Assembly (NCBI GenBank): GCA_963812475.1
Contig: CAWEVI010000008.1
Coordinates: 1 to 64,000, forward strand
DNA from: JAMXLO01 sp963812475
GTDB taxonomy: Bacteria > Pseudomonadota > Alphaproteobacteria > Acetobacterales > Acetobacteraceae
DNA length: 64,000 bases
Direction: 5' to 3'
The notes below the pieces were generated by a model that made no database searches, was not told the origin of the DNA, and was given only the letters and a program-made list of their open reading frames with translations. Positions within the stretch are counted from its first letter, which is position 1. Each line of letters opens with the position of its first letter. The translations under genes and the position numbers were made by a program. Below are positions 27,731 through 36,038 of this stretch, piece by piece.

Positions 27731-28134
27731 CTACTCCTCCCAAGCAGACTTCCTGCGAAACCCCACCAGATCCAATATTTCGTGACCTGGCTTCTGTAAT
27801 TCCGCCATCTTCACACTGTATTTCGCAAAATAATATTGAAATTCGTAGAACAATTCTTCAGCCTAAAGGATCTTTTTAAGTCCCGGTCGATAAACTGGCT
27901 ATGTTCACGGCCATCTCGCTGCAAATGGAACGTTGCATTCCTGTACAGCCTTAGATCAGCTTAATGCACATGTATTATCTTTTCGATGGCCTTATCTTTT
28001 AGCTTCAACTCCAGAAATCCCTCGGCAACAATGTATAGAGTCGTGAGCCAGTAGTTAAGATAAACGAGAATCTCTCTGAATAGTACGTCCCGGTTCTTCT
28101 TCCATGCTCGTCGACGGTGTTGTATAATCCTATG

Positions 28135-28196
28135 CATGTGGGCGTGCATTATATTCGCCGGGAAGAAGTGGTAGGCCACGAGCCGATAGACTGTTA
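28135..28196. repeat. 62-base direct repeat, copy 1
   Basis: Identical to 29342-29403. With the adjoining ATGA, present after copy 2 and just right of the IS, the original unit is 66 bases. The last two bases, TA, form the left target duplicate of the IS630 insertion. Confidence 0.93.
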
Positions 28197-29335
28197 CTCA
28201 CAAGTCGGTAATATAGGACGACACTCGGTCGCCTTGAAGAATGACCGGTATCAACCGTGGCATGACGCTTGATAGCGCTAAGTTGTGCTTCGATCTTCGC
28301 TGGCAGCATTCTCGCCAGCGGCCGCAGCGGTGCTCGTCGCCACACCGGTGCGTTTCATGTGGCTTCCAGACCGAGTTCATCGGTGGTTCAGTTCAGGCGC
28401 ATAGCCGGGGAGCGAAATGCAGCGTCAGCATGCCCTTCGTGGATGCGACATAGGCCTTCACCAGCGCGGTCTTGTGCGCGGGAAGTCCGTCGACCACCAG
28501 ATGTACCGGCTTCGAACGACGCCGCATCATCCGCCGCAGCAGGGTGACAAACAACTCGTGGCGCCGTCTGAGTGGCCACCATGGTAGGTGCAATACCAAA
28601 ATGCGCCACGGGCGTTCACCGGCCGAGGCCGCGCTGATCGATTGCCGCTGACCAGGCCGTTCGACCACAGGTGTCTCACCCTTCTTGCCCCAGGTCTTGC
28701 CGTGCACGGTATCGGCACGAAACCCAGACTGCATCCCAGAAATCAGACTTCACCACCTGAGGTTTTTGCCTGTCTGGCAATCGGCAGGAAACCGCTTCGA
28801 GCCGCCATGCCTCGATCGCGTCCGGATCGCGTTGGTAAGCCCGTTGCAGTGGCTTTTGCGGCGTCAGTCCCAGCTTGGCGAGCAATCGCCCGCCACCGCC
28901 GTGCACGCCAAGCCGAATGTTGAATTGTACGCTCGATCAGGTCGGCCACTGACAGACCGCGTCCACAAGCCGAAATCCAGCCCATACTGACGCGGATCGC
29001 GGCCGTTTATCCAGCGAAACACCTGTTGCTCCTGACCCCGACGTCAAGCTGCGCTGGTCGCCCCGTTGCCGGCACTGGGCGTGCAGCGCTTTCAGTCCCA
29101 CTCCAGGGCGTGACGCCGCCTTGAGCCATTTGTAGATCGTCGTGCGATGAAAGCCGAACGAAGTCACCACCGAGGATGGCCGCTCTCCGCCCCGCACCCG
29201 CTCGACCGCCATCAATCGAATGGCTTCCAGCGTCTGATGATCAAAACCGCGTCCATCTCGTTTCATGCCCCGAGCGTAGCACCGGCTTTGGGAAAGTGAC
29301 AATAAGGAATGTCGTCTTACTTGTTGACTGGTGAG
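28197..29335 (-). mobile_element. IS630-family insertion sequence, degenerate
   Basis: About 1.14 kb bounded by TA dinucleotides (28195-28196 and 29336-29337), the target duplication typical of IS630/Tc1-mariner elements. The ends form imperfect inverted repeats: left TACTCACAAGTC, right reversed TACTCACCAGTC, followed about ten bases on by a shared GACGACA. The transposase inside reads on the minus strand and is broken by several frameshifts, so the element cannot move by itself. Confidence 0.85.
28278..29266 (-). pseudogene. IS630-family transposase remnant
   Basis: The N-terminus at 29266, MKRDGRGFDHQTLEAIRLMA, with ERPSSVVTSFGFHRTTIYKW, is the IS630 helix-turn-helix domain. Later pieces lie in alternating frames: WINGRDPRQYGLDFGLWTR, LLAKLGLTPQKPLQRAYQRD, SGFRADTVHGKTWGKKGETP, and HLVVDGLPAHKTALVKAYV (second DDE Asp). 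The final PELNPDEL...SHMKRTGV block, which carries the last acidic residue, needs two or more shifts. At least five frame changes are required, so this is a dead copy. Confidence 0.85.
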
Positions 29336-29337
29336 TA

Positions 29338-29407
29338 ATGACATGTGGGCGTGCATTATATTCGCCGGGAAGAAGTGGTAGGCCACGAGCCGATAGACTG
29401 TTAATGA
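29338..29407. repeat. 62-base direct repeat, copy 2, with flanking ATGA
   Basis: 29342-29403 is identical to 28135-28196 and is bordered on both sides by ATGA (29338-29341 and 29404-29407). Removing the IS and one TA puts the two copies in a head-to-tail 66-base tandem array, equal to 22 codons of the decayed gene. Confidence 0.93.
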
Positions 29408-29469
29408 GTCGTCTTTCTCAAGAGGGGGAAGAAGAACGAGTCATTGTCGTCGCTTTCGGGCATGTTCAT

Positions 29470-29780
29470 TCGATTCTCCAGTTTTTCTCCACACAAAGCC
29501 AACTCAGCACAATAGCTCTCGCTGCGCCGGTCTGAGCCCTCGCGGCCGGTTGCCGTTTATTTGTCTGCAGGGAAAGCGTGGTTGCACAGCGGTGGCAAAT
29601 ACCTCATATCATCAGGAAATTACCACTGGACTAGACTGGGAATCATAATCCTAAAGTCAGGTGCGCGAGTTCAACCGAACCCGCCACCGGTCGGCTTCGC
29701 ATGCAAAGCAGCATTCTATATCCCAATCTGGTCTCCCTTGTGGAAGGCTTGCCCGGGACACAAAATGGCAGGGGCGCGGG
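29470..29780. other. Intergenic region upstream of the M20 peptidase
   Basis: No supported gene. The segment around 29625-29690 has a hairpin-like piece resembling an anticodon arm, but no full tRNA fold (see rejected items). The right part returns to the high-GC background. It should hold the promoter of the peptidase gene and that of the decayed gene, but no clear boxes are seen. Confidence 0.45.
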
Positions 29781-31163
29781 ATGGGAACACGTAAGGGCGC
29801 AATAGCGGGAGCGACACAGTTCTTCGACGAAGGCGGCTTCCGCGACCGGTTGGCCGAACTGGTGGCGATCCCCAGCACCTCGCAGGACCCCGGCCACGAA
29901 GCCGATGTGCAGCGCTACCTCGACACGGCGATCCGCCCGTGGCTGGAGCGCATGGGCTTCGCCGTCGCGATCCACCCCAATCCGCACGCCGGCTTCGGCC
30001 CCATCCTGACCGCCGAACGGATGGAGGACCCCGCGCGGCCTACCATCCTCACCTACGGCCACGGCGACACGGTGCGTGGACTGGAGGACCAGTGGCGCGC
30101 GGGCCTCGATCCGTGGCGGCTCAGCGAGGAACCCGATCGCTGGTACGGCCGAGGCACCGCCGACAACAAGGGTCAGCATGCGGTGAACCTCGCTGCACTG
30201 GAGGCGGTGCTGGCGGAGCGGGGCGGCAGGCTGGGCTTCAACCTGAAGCTGGTGCTGGAGACCTGCGAGGAGCGCGGCTCGGTCGGCCTGCGTGACTTCG
30301 TCGCCGCGCATAAGGACCTGCTGCAGGCCGATGTGCTGATCGGCAGCGACGGTCCGCGCGTGATGCCCGAAGTTCCCACCATCGCCACGGGGACACGCGG
30401 CACGTTCCATTTCGACCTCGTGGTTGATCTGCGTCCCGGCGGCGTGCATTCCGGCCACTGGGGCGGACTGACCACCGATCCCGCGGTGGTGCTGACCCAC
30501 GCGCTCGGCACCATCATCGATCGGCGCGGCAAGATCCTGGTGCGCGACTGGCTGCCGCGGAATGGCGTTCCGGCGAGCGTGCGCTCCGTGCTGGCCGGGT
30601 GCGAGGTGGGCGGCGGCGGGGAGGCTGCCTCGATCGACCCCGACTGGGGCGAGCCGGGGCTGACATCCGCCGAGAAGATCTACGGTTGGAACAGCTTCAT
30701 CGTGCTGTCGATGGTGTCGGGCCGGCCGGAGAATCCGGTGAACGCGGTGGCGCCGAATGCGCGCGCGCACTGCCAGATCCGCTACACGGTGGACACCGAT
30801 CCGGCCACGTTCGCGCCCGCGCTGCGCCGTCATCTCGATGCGGAGGGTTTTCCCGGCGTGCGGATCGAGAACCCCGGGGTGCGCATGCCTGCCAGCCGGA
30901 CCGACCCGGCGCATCCGTGGGTGCGCTGGACGGTCGAGTCGATGGAACGGACGCTGGGGCGGCGCGTGCAGGTGATCCCGAATTCATCGGGCGGTCTACC
31001 GGGTGACGTGTTCGTCGATCACCTCGGTCTCGCGCTGATTTGGGTGCCGCACAGCTATAATGGTTGCAAGCAGCACGGCCCGGACGAGCACCTGCTGATT
31101 GCGCCGGCCCGCGAGGGGATCGCGGCGTTCGCCGGGATCTGGTGGGATCTGGGGGAAAAGTAG
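29781..31163 (+). CDS. M20 family metallopeptidase
   Basis: A 460-residue cytosolic zinc peptidase of the M20/ArgE/DapE group. The metal-binding motif YGHGDTVRG gives His94 and Asp96; further ligands lie in WYGRGTADNKGQH (Asp) and LETCEERGSVG (the Glu-Glu pair). GGVHSGHWGG belongs to the dimerisation lid region, and GCKQHGPDEHLL holds a late His. The start MGTRKGAIAGATQFFDEGGF at 29781 replaces an upstream extension of 40 residues that runs into AT-rich DNA. It probably cleaves dipeptides or N-acyl amino acids. Confidence 0.92.
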   Translation: MGTRKGAIAGATQFFDEGGFRDRLAELVAIPSTSQDPGHEADVQRYLDTAIRPWLERMGFAVAIHPNPHAGFGPILTAERMEDPARPTILTYGHGDTVRGLEDQWRAGLDPWRLSEEPDRWYGRGTADNKGQHAVNLAALEAVLAERGGRLGFNLKLVLETCEERGSVGLRDFVAAHKDLLQADVLIGSDGPRVMPEVPTIATGTRGTFHFDLVVDLRPGGVHSGHWGGLTTDPAVVLTHALGTIIDRRGKILVRDWLPRNGVPASVRSVLAGCEVGGGGEAASIDPDWGEPGLTSAEKIYGWNSFIVLSMVSGRPENPVNAVAPNARAHCQIRYTVDTDPATFAPALRRHLDAEGFPGVRIENPGVRMPASRTDPAHPWVRWTVESMERTLGRRVQVIPNSSGGLPGDVFVDHLGLALIWVPHSYNGCKQHGPDEHLLIAPAREGIAAFAGIWWDLGEK

Positions 31164-31178
31164 CGGCCCTCACCCCGG

Positions 31179-31203
31179 CCCTCTCCCACTTCGCAGGAGA
31201 GGG
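31179..31203. terminator. Hairpin between convergent genes
   Basis: CCCTCTCC / GGAGAGGG with a nine-base loop lies just after the M20 stop and before the end of the convergent isomerase gene. There is no U-run, so a bidirectional mRNA-stabilising or weak terminator role is inferred. Confidence 0.5.
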
Positions 31204-31215
31204 AGAGCGATACGC

Positions 31216-31830
31216 CTACTTGCGCTTGCGGCGCAGCGCCGCGTCGCGGATCAGCGGCATACGGTCGTTGCCGAAATACATGTCGTCGCCGCCGACGAAC
31301 ATCGTGGGCGAGCCGAAGCCGCCGCGATCGATCAGCTCCTGCGTGGTGGCGCGCAACTTGTCCTTGATGGCCTGCTGCTCGATGCCGCCGAGGAACTTCT
31401 CGGCGTCGATGCCGACCTTCGCGCAGATCTCCCGCAGCACCGGGACCTGCGAGATGTCCTTGTCGTCGCCCCAATAGGCCTCGAACGTCGCCAGCGCGAA
31501 CGGCACCAGCTTGCCCTCCGGTTCCAGCAGGATGCACCCGCGCATCGCCTTCACGCTGTTCACCGGGAACACCGTCGGGCGGTAGTGCATGCGGATGCCG
31601 AGATGGCGCGCCCAGTCGGTCTGGTCCTTCTTGTTGTAGGCGACCTTCGCCGGAACCGGCGTCTCGCGCGCGTTGTGCACGCTGGGATTGACCGCGTTGA
31701 ACACGCCGCCGACCAGGATCGGCCGCCAGGCGACCGCAACCCCCAGTTCCTTCTCCATGAGCAGCAGATTGTGGAAGGCAAAATAGGTCCACGGGCTCGA
31801 GCAGTCGAAGAAGCATTCGATGTCCGCCAT
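31216..31830 (-). CDS. 2-hydroxychromene-2-carboxylate isomerase family (DsbA/GST-kappa fold)
   Basis: The 204-residue protein starts MADIECFFDCSSPWTYFAFHNLL, where the Ser-Pro-Trp segment replaces the DsbA CxxC and the first Ser is the likely glutathione-activating residue. RPILVGGVFNAVNP, YRPTVFPVNSVKAMRG and FGSPTMFVGGDDMYFGNDR complete the kappa-class GST signature. Characterised members isomerise hydroxychromene carboxylate in naphthalene catabolism, but most homologues have unknown substrates. Hairpins flank it on both sides and another GST gene follows upstream in the same direction. Confidence 0.9.
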   Translation of the reverse strand: MADIECFFDCSSPWTYFAFHNLLLMEKELGVAVAWRPILVGGVFNAVNPSVHNARETPVPAKVAYNKKDQTDWARHLGIRMHYRPTVFPVNSVKAMRGCILLEPEGKLVPFALATFEAYWGDDKDISQVPVLREICAKVGIDAEKFLGGIEQQAIKDKLRATTQELIDRGGFGSPTMFVGGDDMYFGNDRMPLIRDAALRRKRK

Positions 31831-31854
31831 GACGTACTACTCCTGGCCAGGGGA

Positions 31855-31880
31855 CCCTCTCCGCCTAGGGGCGGAGAGGG
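31855..31880. repeat. 11-base-pair perfect inverted repeat
   Basis: CCCTCTCCGCC / GGCGGAGAGGG with loop TAGG, between the two minus-strand GST-superfamily genes. It shares the CCCTCTCC / GGAGAGGG core with the hairpin at 31179, so they are copies of one intergenic repeat class. Confidence 0.7.
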
Positions 31881-31896
31881 CAGGGTGAGGTGGGGG

Positions 31897-32619
31897 TTAC
31901 GCCGGCACCGGCCGAGCGCGCTGGTTATACAGAATCTTCGCCCGCCGCTCGCGTTCCTCGGCCGGCAGCTTGGACTGGTCCTCCGACAGATCGGCGCCCA
32001 CTGCCATGCCGCGCTGCACCGCCGGGCGCGCGCCCATCTCCTCGAACCAGCGCTTGAAGTGTTTGAACTCCTCGATGTCCTGGCCCTGCGCCTGCCAGTT
32101 CACCGTCCACGGATAGCTGATCATATCGGCGATGGTGTACTCGTCGCCGGCCAGCCAGCGGCTCTCATACAGCCGGTTGTTCAGCACCCCGAACAGCCGG
32201 TTCACCTCGTCGGTGAAGCGGCGCACGGCATAGGACTGATCGCCCTTGCTGTCGTCCAGGCGGCGGAAATGCCCGCACTCGCCGCTCTTGGGACCCTGGT
32301 TCGCCATCTGCCAGATCAGCCACTGCGTAACCTGATACTTGGGCCGCGTCGCCTGCGGGAAGAACTTCCCCTCCTTCTCGGCAACATACATCATGATCGC
32401 CCCGGATTCGAAGATGGCGATGGGCTCGCCACCGCCGGCCGGGTCATGATCGACGAGAACCGGCATACGATGATTCGGGTTCATCTTGAGGAATTCGGTG
32501 CTGAACTGGTCGCCGCGTCCGATATTACACGGCACAACCTTGTACTGCGTTCCAAGTTCCTCCAGCAGGATCGTCACCTTCTTCCCGTTGGGTGTCGGCC
32601 AGTAGTGAACGTCGTACAT
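31897..32619 (-). CDS. Glutathione S-transferase (YfcG/Ure2p-like)
   Basis: A 240-residue protein with N-terminal thioredoxin fold MYDVHYWPTPNGKKVTILLEE, where the TPNGxK segment is typical of nu-class YfcG-type GSTs, and NPNHRMPVLVDHDP with IFESGAIMMYVAEK for glutathione binding. The C-domain contains WLAGDEYTIADMISYPWTVN. Such enzymes often act as disulfide-bond oxidoreductases using two glutathiones. Confidence 0.92.
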   Translation of the reverse strand: MYDVHYWPTPNGKKVTILLEELGTQYKVVPCNIGRGDQFSTEFLKMNPNHRMPVLVDHDPAGGGEPIAIFESGAIMMYVAEKEGKFFPQATRPKYQVTQWLIWQMANQGPKSGECGHFRRLDDSKGDQSYAVRRFTDEVNRLFGVLNNRLYESRWLAGDEYTIADMISYPWTVNWQAQGQDIEEFKHFKRWFEEMGARPAVQRGMAVGADLSEDQSKLPAEERERRAKILYNQRARPVPA

Positions 32620-32803
32620 GGTACTGCCTCTCCGTGCTTGCCTGGGTCACCGTAGAACCGATGCGCCGAACCACCATGCCACAGGCGGCGGCATTGGAAA
32701 GTCCCCCGCCTCGGCGGCAGAATCGCAAGTAATGCTTGTCCTGCGGCAAAAAGCGTGATTCCGTCATTGTGCAACCCAACTGCAAACAGCGAGTCGGTCA
32801 GCC

Positions 32804-33166
32804 ATGGCACTCAAGAAGGCACCTGCGGCAGCCAAGTCCGCGGCAAAGTCCCCGAAGGCAGCAGCGCCGGCCAAGGCGGCCGCGCCGCAGGCCACTGTCA
32901 CCCTGAAGCACCTTGCGGCACAGCTCGCCGAGAACCACGAGCTTGCGAAGAAGCAGGCCGATGCGGTGCTCGTCGACATGGTCGGTCTGGTCACCAAGCA
33001 CCTGAAAAAGGGTGACAAGATCAGGATCAATGGCCTGGGCATGCTGCAGGTCAGGAAGCGGGCCGCCCGCATGGGCCGCAATCCCGCGACCGGCGAGGCA
33101 ATCAAGATCAAGGCCAGCAAGAAGGTCGCGTTCCGTGTGGCAAAGGAGCTGAAGGAGGCGGTCTGA
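32804..33166 (+). CDS. HU-family DNA-binding protein with Ala/Lys-rich N-terminal tail
   Basis: Residues about 31-120 form an HU/IHF fold (LAAQLAENHELAKKQADAVL, GDKIRINGLGMLQVRKR, RMGRNPATGEAIKI, the conserved RNPxTG arm tip). The first 30 residues are a basic, low-complexity tail (ALKKAPAAAKSAAKSPKAA) like histone H1 tails. Such tailed HU proteins compact DNA. The protein is small and has no neighbours in its operon. Confidence 0.93.
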   Translation: MALKKAPAAAKSAAKSPKAAAPAKAAAPQATVTLKHLAAQLAENHELAKKQADAVLVDMVGLVTKHLKKGDKIRINGLGMLQVRKRAARMGRNPATGEAIKIKASKKVAFRVAKELKEAV

Positions 33167-33252
33167 AGCCCCGTCCGAGCGACATCCATGCGATAGCCCC
33201 CACCGGCGCCGTCCGGCGCTCGATCTCGATATAGACCTTGCCAATCCGACCG

Positions 33253-33272
33253 ACATAAACTTATGCTTATGT
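33253..33272. promoter_or_regulatory. AT-rich inverted repeat upstream of metE riboswitch
   Basis: ACATAA-N8-TTATGT, with an overlapping CATAA-AC-TTATG dyad, lies just before the riboswitch in an otherwise GC-rich region. It is well placed to be an operator overlapping the metE promoter; the binding protein is unknown. Confidence 0.4.
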
Positions 33273-33274
33273 GT

Positions 33275-33485
33275 CGACGGTCCCGTGCGAGCGGGTCAAA
33301 AGGGAATGCCGTGAGTCCCGGCTGGACCAATGGTCCGGGGATAAGTCGGCGGCTGCCCCCGCAACTGTCAACGGCGAGTCGCTAGCCTGTCCGCCCTCTC
33401 GGGGGCGGGTCACTGAACCGCTCAGGGTTCGGGAAGACAGGGCCAACGACGCAGAGTCGTGAGCCAGGAGACCTGCCGTCGTCGC
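33275..33485 (+). ncRNA. Cobalamin (B12) riboswitch controlling metE
   Basis: The 5' leader has the conserved B12-aptamer blocks in order: AAAAGGGAATGCCGTG, the GCCCCCGCAACTGT core near 33355, and the 3' block GAGCCAGGAGACCTGCC near 33461-33477. Adenosylcobalamin binding is expected to lower expression of the B12-independent methionine synthase downstream when the cofactor is available. Confidence 0.95.
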
Positions 33486-33532
33486 GCAAACCAACGCTGC
33501 CGGGCGGGGTGCACTGGCGGCTGGAGATAACT

Positions 33533-33643
33533 ATGCCCATCAATCCCGCCGTCGCGCACCATCATGCGCGTTTGATGCTGCGCCATTGTGTGCGTCATTC
33601 TGACTCTGCTCGCTTCATCTCGGCCGGCGCGAGGCTCCCATGA
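33533..33643 (+). CDS. Putative 36-residue leader peptide overlapping metE start
   Basis: Between the riboswitch and metE, ATG at 33533 has a strong Shine-Dalgarno (GGAG, six-base spacing). The frame, MPINPAVAHHHARLMLRHC and onward, is rich in His and Arg and ends with TGA inside the metE start (ATGA, 33640-33643). The overlap is the usual sign of translational coupling. No homologue is recalled; coding status is inferred from signals only. Confidence 0.5.
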   Translation: MPINPAVAHHHARLMLRHCVRHSDSARFISAGARLP

Positions 33644-35970
33644 CGGTCGCGGGCAATCTCGGCTTTCCGCGTATCGGCCGCCGGCGCGAACTGAAAACCG
33701 CACTGGAACAGTATTGGTCCGGCGCACTGGACGAGCCCGGACTGGAAGCGGTCGCGACGGCTCTCCGCATTGGGCATTGGCAGCTTCAGGTGGGCCTCGG
33801 CATCAGCCACGTGCCCTGCGGCGACTTCTCGCTCTATGACCATGTGCTGGACACCGCCTGCATGCTGGGCGCTATCCCGCCGGGCTACGGCTGGTCTGGA
33901 GGACCCGTGTCGCTGGCCACTTATTTCGCTCTGGCACGGGGTTCCCGCGACACTGCCGCCGAGCGAGTGGCCGGCATCGCACCGGGCCTGCCCGCGATGG
34001 AAATGACAAAGTGGTTTGACACCAATTATCACTATCTGGTGCCGCGCCTGTCGGCCGGGCAGCGCTTTGCACTCTCAGCGAACCGGCTGCTCGCTCAGTT
34101 CCGCGAGGCAATGGCGATGCCCGTCCGCACCCGCCCTACCCTGCTCGGACCTGTCAGCTTCCTCATGCTGGCGAAGATGACAGACGGCTCCGATCCGCTC
34201 GATCTGCTGCATGCCGTGTTGCCGATTTATAATCAGGTTATGAACGAACTGGCCGAGAGTGGGGCAAGCTGGGTCCAGATGGATGAACCCGTGCTGGGGC
34301 TCGATCTGACCGAGAAAGCGAAGGTCGCGCTTGGTCTGGCGTACGGCACGTTCGCCGCGCAATCCAAACCGGATATTCTGCTGACAAGCTACTTCGGCCC
34401 CCTCGGTGGCAATCTTGCTGTGGCCGCCCGCCTGCCGGTCGCCGGGCTGCACGTCGATCTTGTTCGCGGCATAACGGAACTGGACGCGGTCGTCGCGGCG
34501 GTCCCTGTCGAACGATGGCTCTCCCTGGGTATCGTTGACGGCCGCAACGTATGGCGCACGGATCTGCGCGCCGCGCTTGGGACGCTGCAACGTGTCGCCA
34601 GTGTTCGTGGCACGCGGCGGTTGATGGCGGCGCCGTCATGCAGCCTGCTGCATGTGCCGTTCGATGTCGCACACGAGGCGAAGTTGGACAGCGACGTGAA
34701 GGGCTGGCTCGCCTTCGCGGTCCAGAAACTCCAGGAGGTTGCGCTCCTTGTGCGCGGGCTTGACGAGGGGGAAGCCGCGGTTGCGGCACAACTGAGTGAC
34801 AGTGACGTTGCCGTGCACGCGCGGCGGACCAGCCCCCGTGTGCACCGAACGGAAGTTTTCAACCGAGTTGCCGGCGCCACGGCCGACATGGAACGTCGGT
34901 CAACCGCCTATTCACAGCGGCGCCTCGCACAGCAGGCCAGGCTTCAGCTGCCCTTGTTCCCGACAACCACCATCGGGTCTTTTCCACAGACTGCGGAAGT
35001 CCGACGGGCGCGCGCCTCGCTTGCGCGGATGGAGACAACCGAAACCGACTATGAAACGGTCGTCAAAGGCTGGATCGACGACGTGGTGCGCTGGCAGGAA
35101 GCGCTTGGCCTTGACGTACTCGTGCACGGGGAGTTCGAACGCAACGACATGGTCAAATATTTCGGCGAGCAGCTGAGCGGCTACGCCTTCACCCAGCATG
35201 GCTGGGTGCAATCCTACGGCAGCCGTTGCGTGGCGCCGCCGATCATCTGGGGCGACGTGTCCCGACCAGCGCCCATGACGGTGCGATGGTCCGCTTACGC
35301 GCAATCCCGGACCAGCCTGCCGATGAAGGGCATGCTGACCGGTCCCGTGACGATGTTGCAATGGTCATTCGTGCGCGACGACATTCCCCGAGAACTGGTC
35401 TGCCGCCAGATCGCGCTCGCAATCCGCGACGAGGTGACGGATTTGGAGGCGGCGGGCATCCCGGTCATTCAGGTTGACGAACCTGCGTTCCGCGAGGGTC
35501 TGCCGCTTCGCCATGCGGATTGGCAGAACTACCTGCGCTGGGCAATCGCGTGCTTCCGGCTGTCCACCAGTTCGGTTGCTGATGCCACCAGCATTCACAC
35601 CCATATGTGCTATTCGCAATTCAATGACATCATGCCCGCCATCGCTGACATGGATGCCGATGCGATCTCCATCGAGACAGCACGCAGCCGGATGGAACTG
35701 CTTGACGCCTTCGGGCCCGGACAGGATGGCAGCACGGGCGGCTATCCGGCCGAGATCGGACCAGGCGTATGGGACATCCATAGCCCTCGGGTACCCGGCG
35801 TCACGGAGATGGCCGAGCTTTTATGTCTGGCCCGGCAACGCCTGGAAGATTGGCAAATCTGGGTCAACCCCGACTGCGGCCTGAAGACCCGCAATTGGGA
35901 AGAAGTCAGACCGGCATTGGAAAGTCTGGTCGCTGCCGCAAGGCAGTTGCGTGGGCTGGCGCAGGCGTAG
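33640..35970 (+). CDS. metE: Cobalamin-independent methionine synthase
   Basis: MetE transfers the methyl group of 5-methyltetrahydropteroyl-triglutamate to homocysteine. The 776-residue protein has two barrels: the N-terminal one starts NLGFPRIGRRRELKTALE; the catalytic one has PLFPTTTIGSFPQT, VHGEFERNDMVKYF and QVDEPAFREGLP. The zinc ligands His655 and Cys657 (HTHMC), Glu679 and Cys746 (NPDCGLKTR) are present. The gene has a weak own site (GAGG, five bases upstream) and overlaps the leader frame. Control by the upstream B12 riboswitch implies that a cobalamin-dependent MetH is encoded elsewhere. Confidence 0.97.
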   Translation: MTVAGNLGFPRIGRRRELKTALEQYWSGALDEPGLEAVATALRIGHWQLQVGLGISHVPCGDFSLYDHVLDTACMLGAIPPGYGWSGGPVSLATYFALARGSRDTAAERVAGIAPGLPAMEMTKWFDTNYHYLVPRLSAGQRFALSANRLLAQFREAMAMPVRTRPTLLGPVSFLMLAKMTDGSDPLDLLHAVLPIYNQVMNELAESGASWVQMDEPVLGLDLTEKAKVALGLAYGTFAAQSKPDILLTSYFGPLGGNLAVAARLPVAGLHVDLVRGITELDAVVAAVPVERWLSLGIVDGRNVWRTDLRAALGTLQRVASVRGTRRLMAAPSCSLLHVPFDVAHEAKLDSDVKGWLAFAVQKLQEVALLVRGLDEGEAAVAAQLSDSDVAVHARRTSPRVHRTEVFNRVAGATADMERRSTAYSQRRLAQQARLQLPLFPTTTIGSFPQTAEVRRARASLARMETTETDYETVVKGWIDDVVRWQEALGLDVLVHGEFERNDMVKYFGEQLSGYAFTQHGWVQSYGSRCVAPPIIWGDVSRPAPMTVRWSAYAQSRTSLPMKGMLTGPVTMLQWSFVRDDIPRELVCRQIALAIRDEVTDLEAAGIPVIQVDEPAFREGLPLRHADWQNYLRWAIACFRLSTSSVADATSIHTHMCYSQFNDIMPAIADMDADAISIETARSRMELLDAFGPGQDGSTGGYPAEIGPGVWDIHSPRVPGVTEMAELLCLARQRLEDWQIWVNPDCGLKTRNWEEVRPALESLVAAARQLRGLAQA

Positions 35971-36038
35971 ATTCAGAACCACGGTCGGGCGTGGTGCGCC
36001 ATGCCCGATTACCGAGCCCGTGCTGCGCGGCGGATCGC

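Larger units (their letters stand above)
27731..29469 (-). pseudogene. Decayed low-GC gene with in-frame 66-bp tandem duplication, split by an IS630 element
   Basis: Reading the minus strand from 29469 (Shine-Dalgarno GGAG six bases before ATG) gives MNMPESDDNDSFFFP. A one-base slip in the G run at 29424-29428 joins this to LEKDDSLTVYRLVAYHFF. The sequence then enters a 22-codon unit present twice in frame. The IS630-like element lies in that second unit. After it the frame gives HRIIQHRRRAWKKNRDVLF, YLNYWLTTLYIVAEGFLELK, an in-frame TAA at 27961, and continues in the same frame ADLRLYRNATFHLQRD. Another slip near 27862 gives AEELFYEFQYYFAKYSVKM and ends at 27731. The YLxYWL...LYIVxEG and RNxTFHxQ pattern resembles small uncharacterised bacterial proteins of similar size. 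The AT-rich composition suggests horizontal origin. Confidence 0.72.

Noticed and set aside
28135..29403. 62-base repeats as long target-site duplications of the IS element.
   Set aside because: The element is bounded by TA, as expected for IS630. The long repeats form a tandem array when the element is removed, so they predate it.
29620..29700. Possible tRNA fragment: a five-base stem with a seven-base loop containing CAT.
   Set aside because: The stem TGGGA/TCCTA and loop ATCATAA resemble an anticodon arm, but there is no D-arm, the T-arm does not pair, and no acceptor stem is found.
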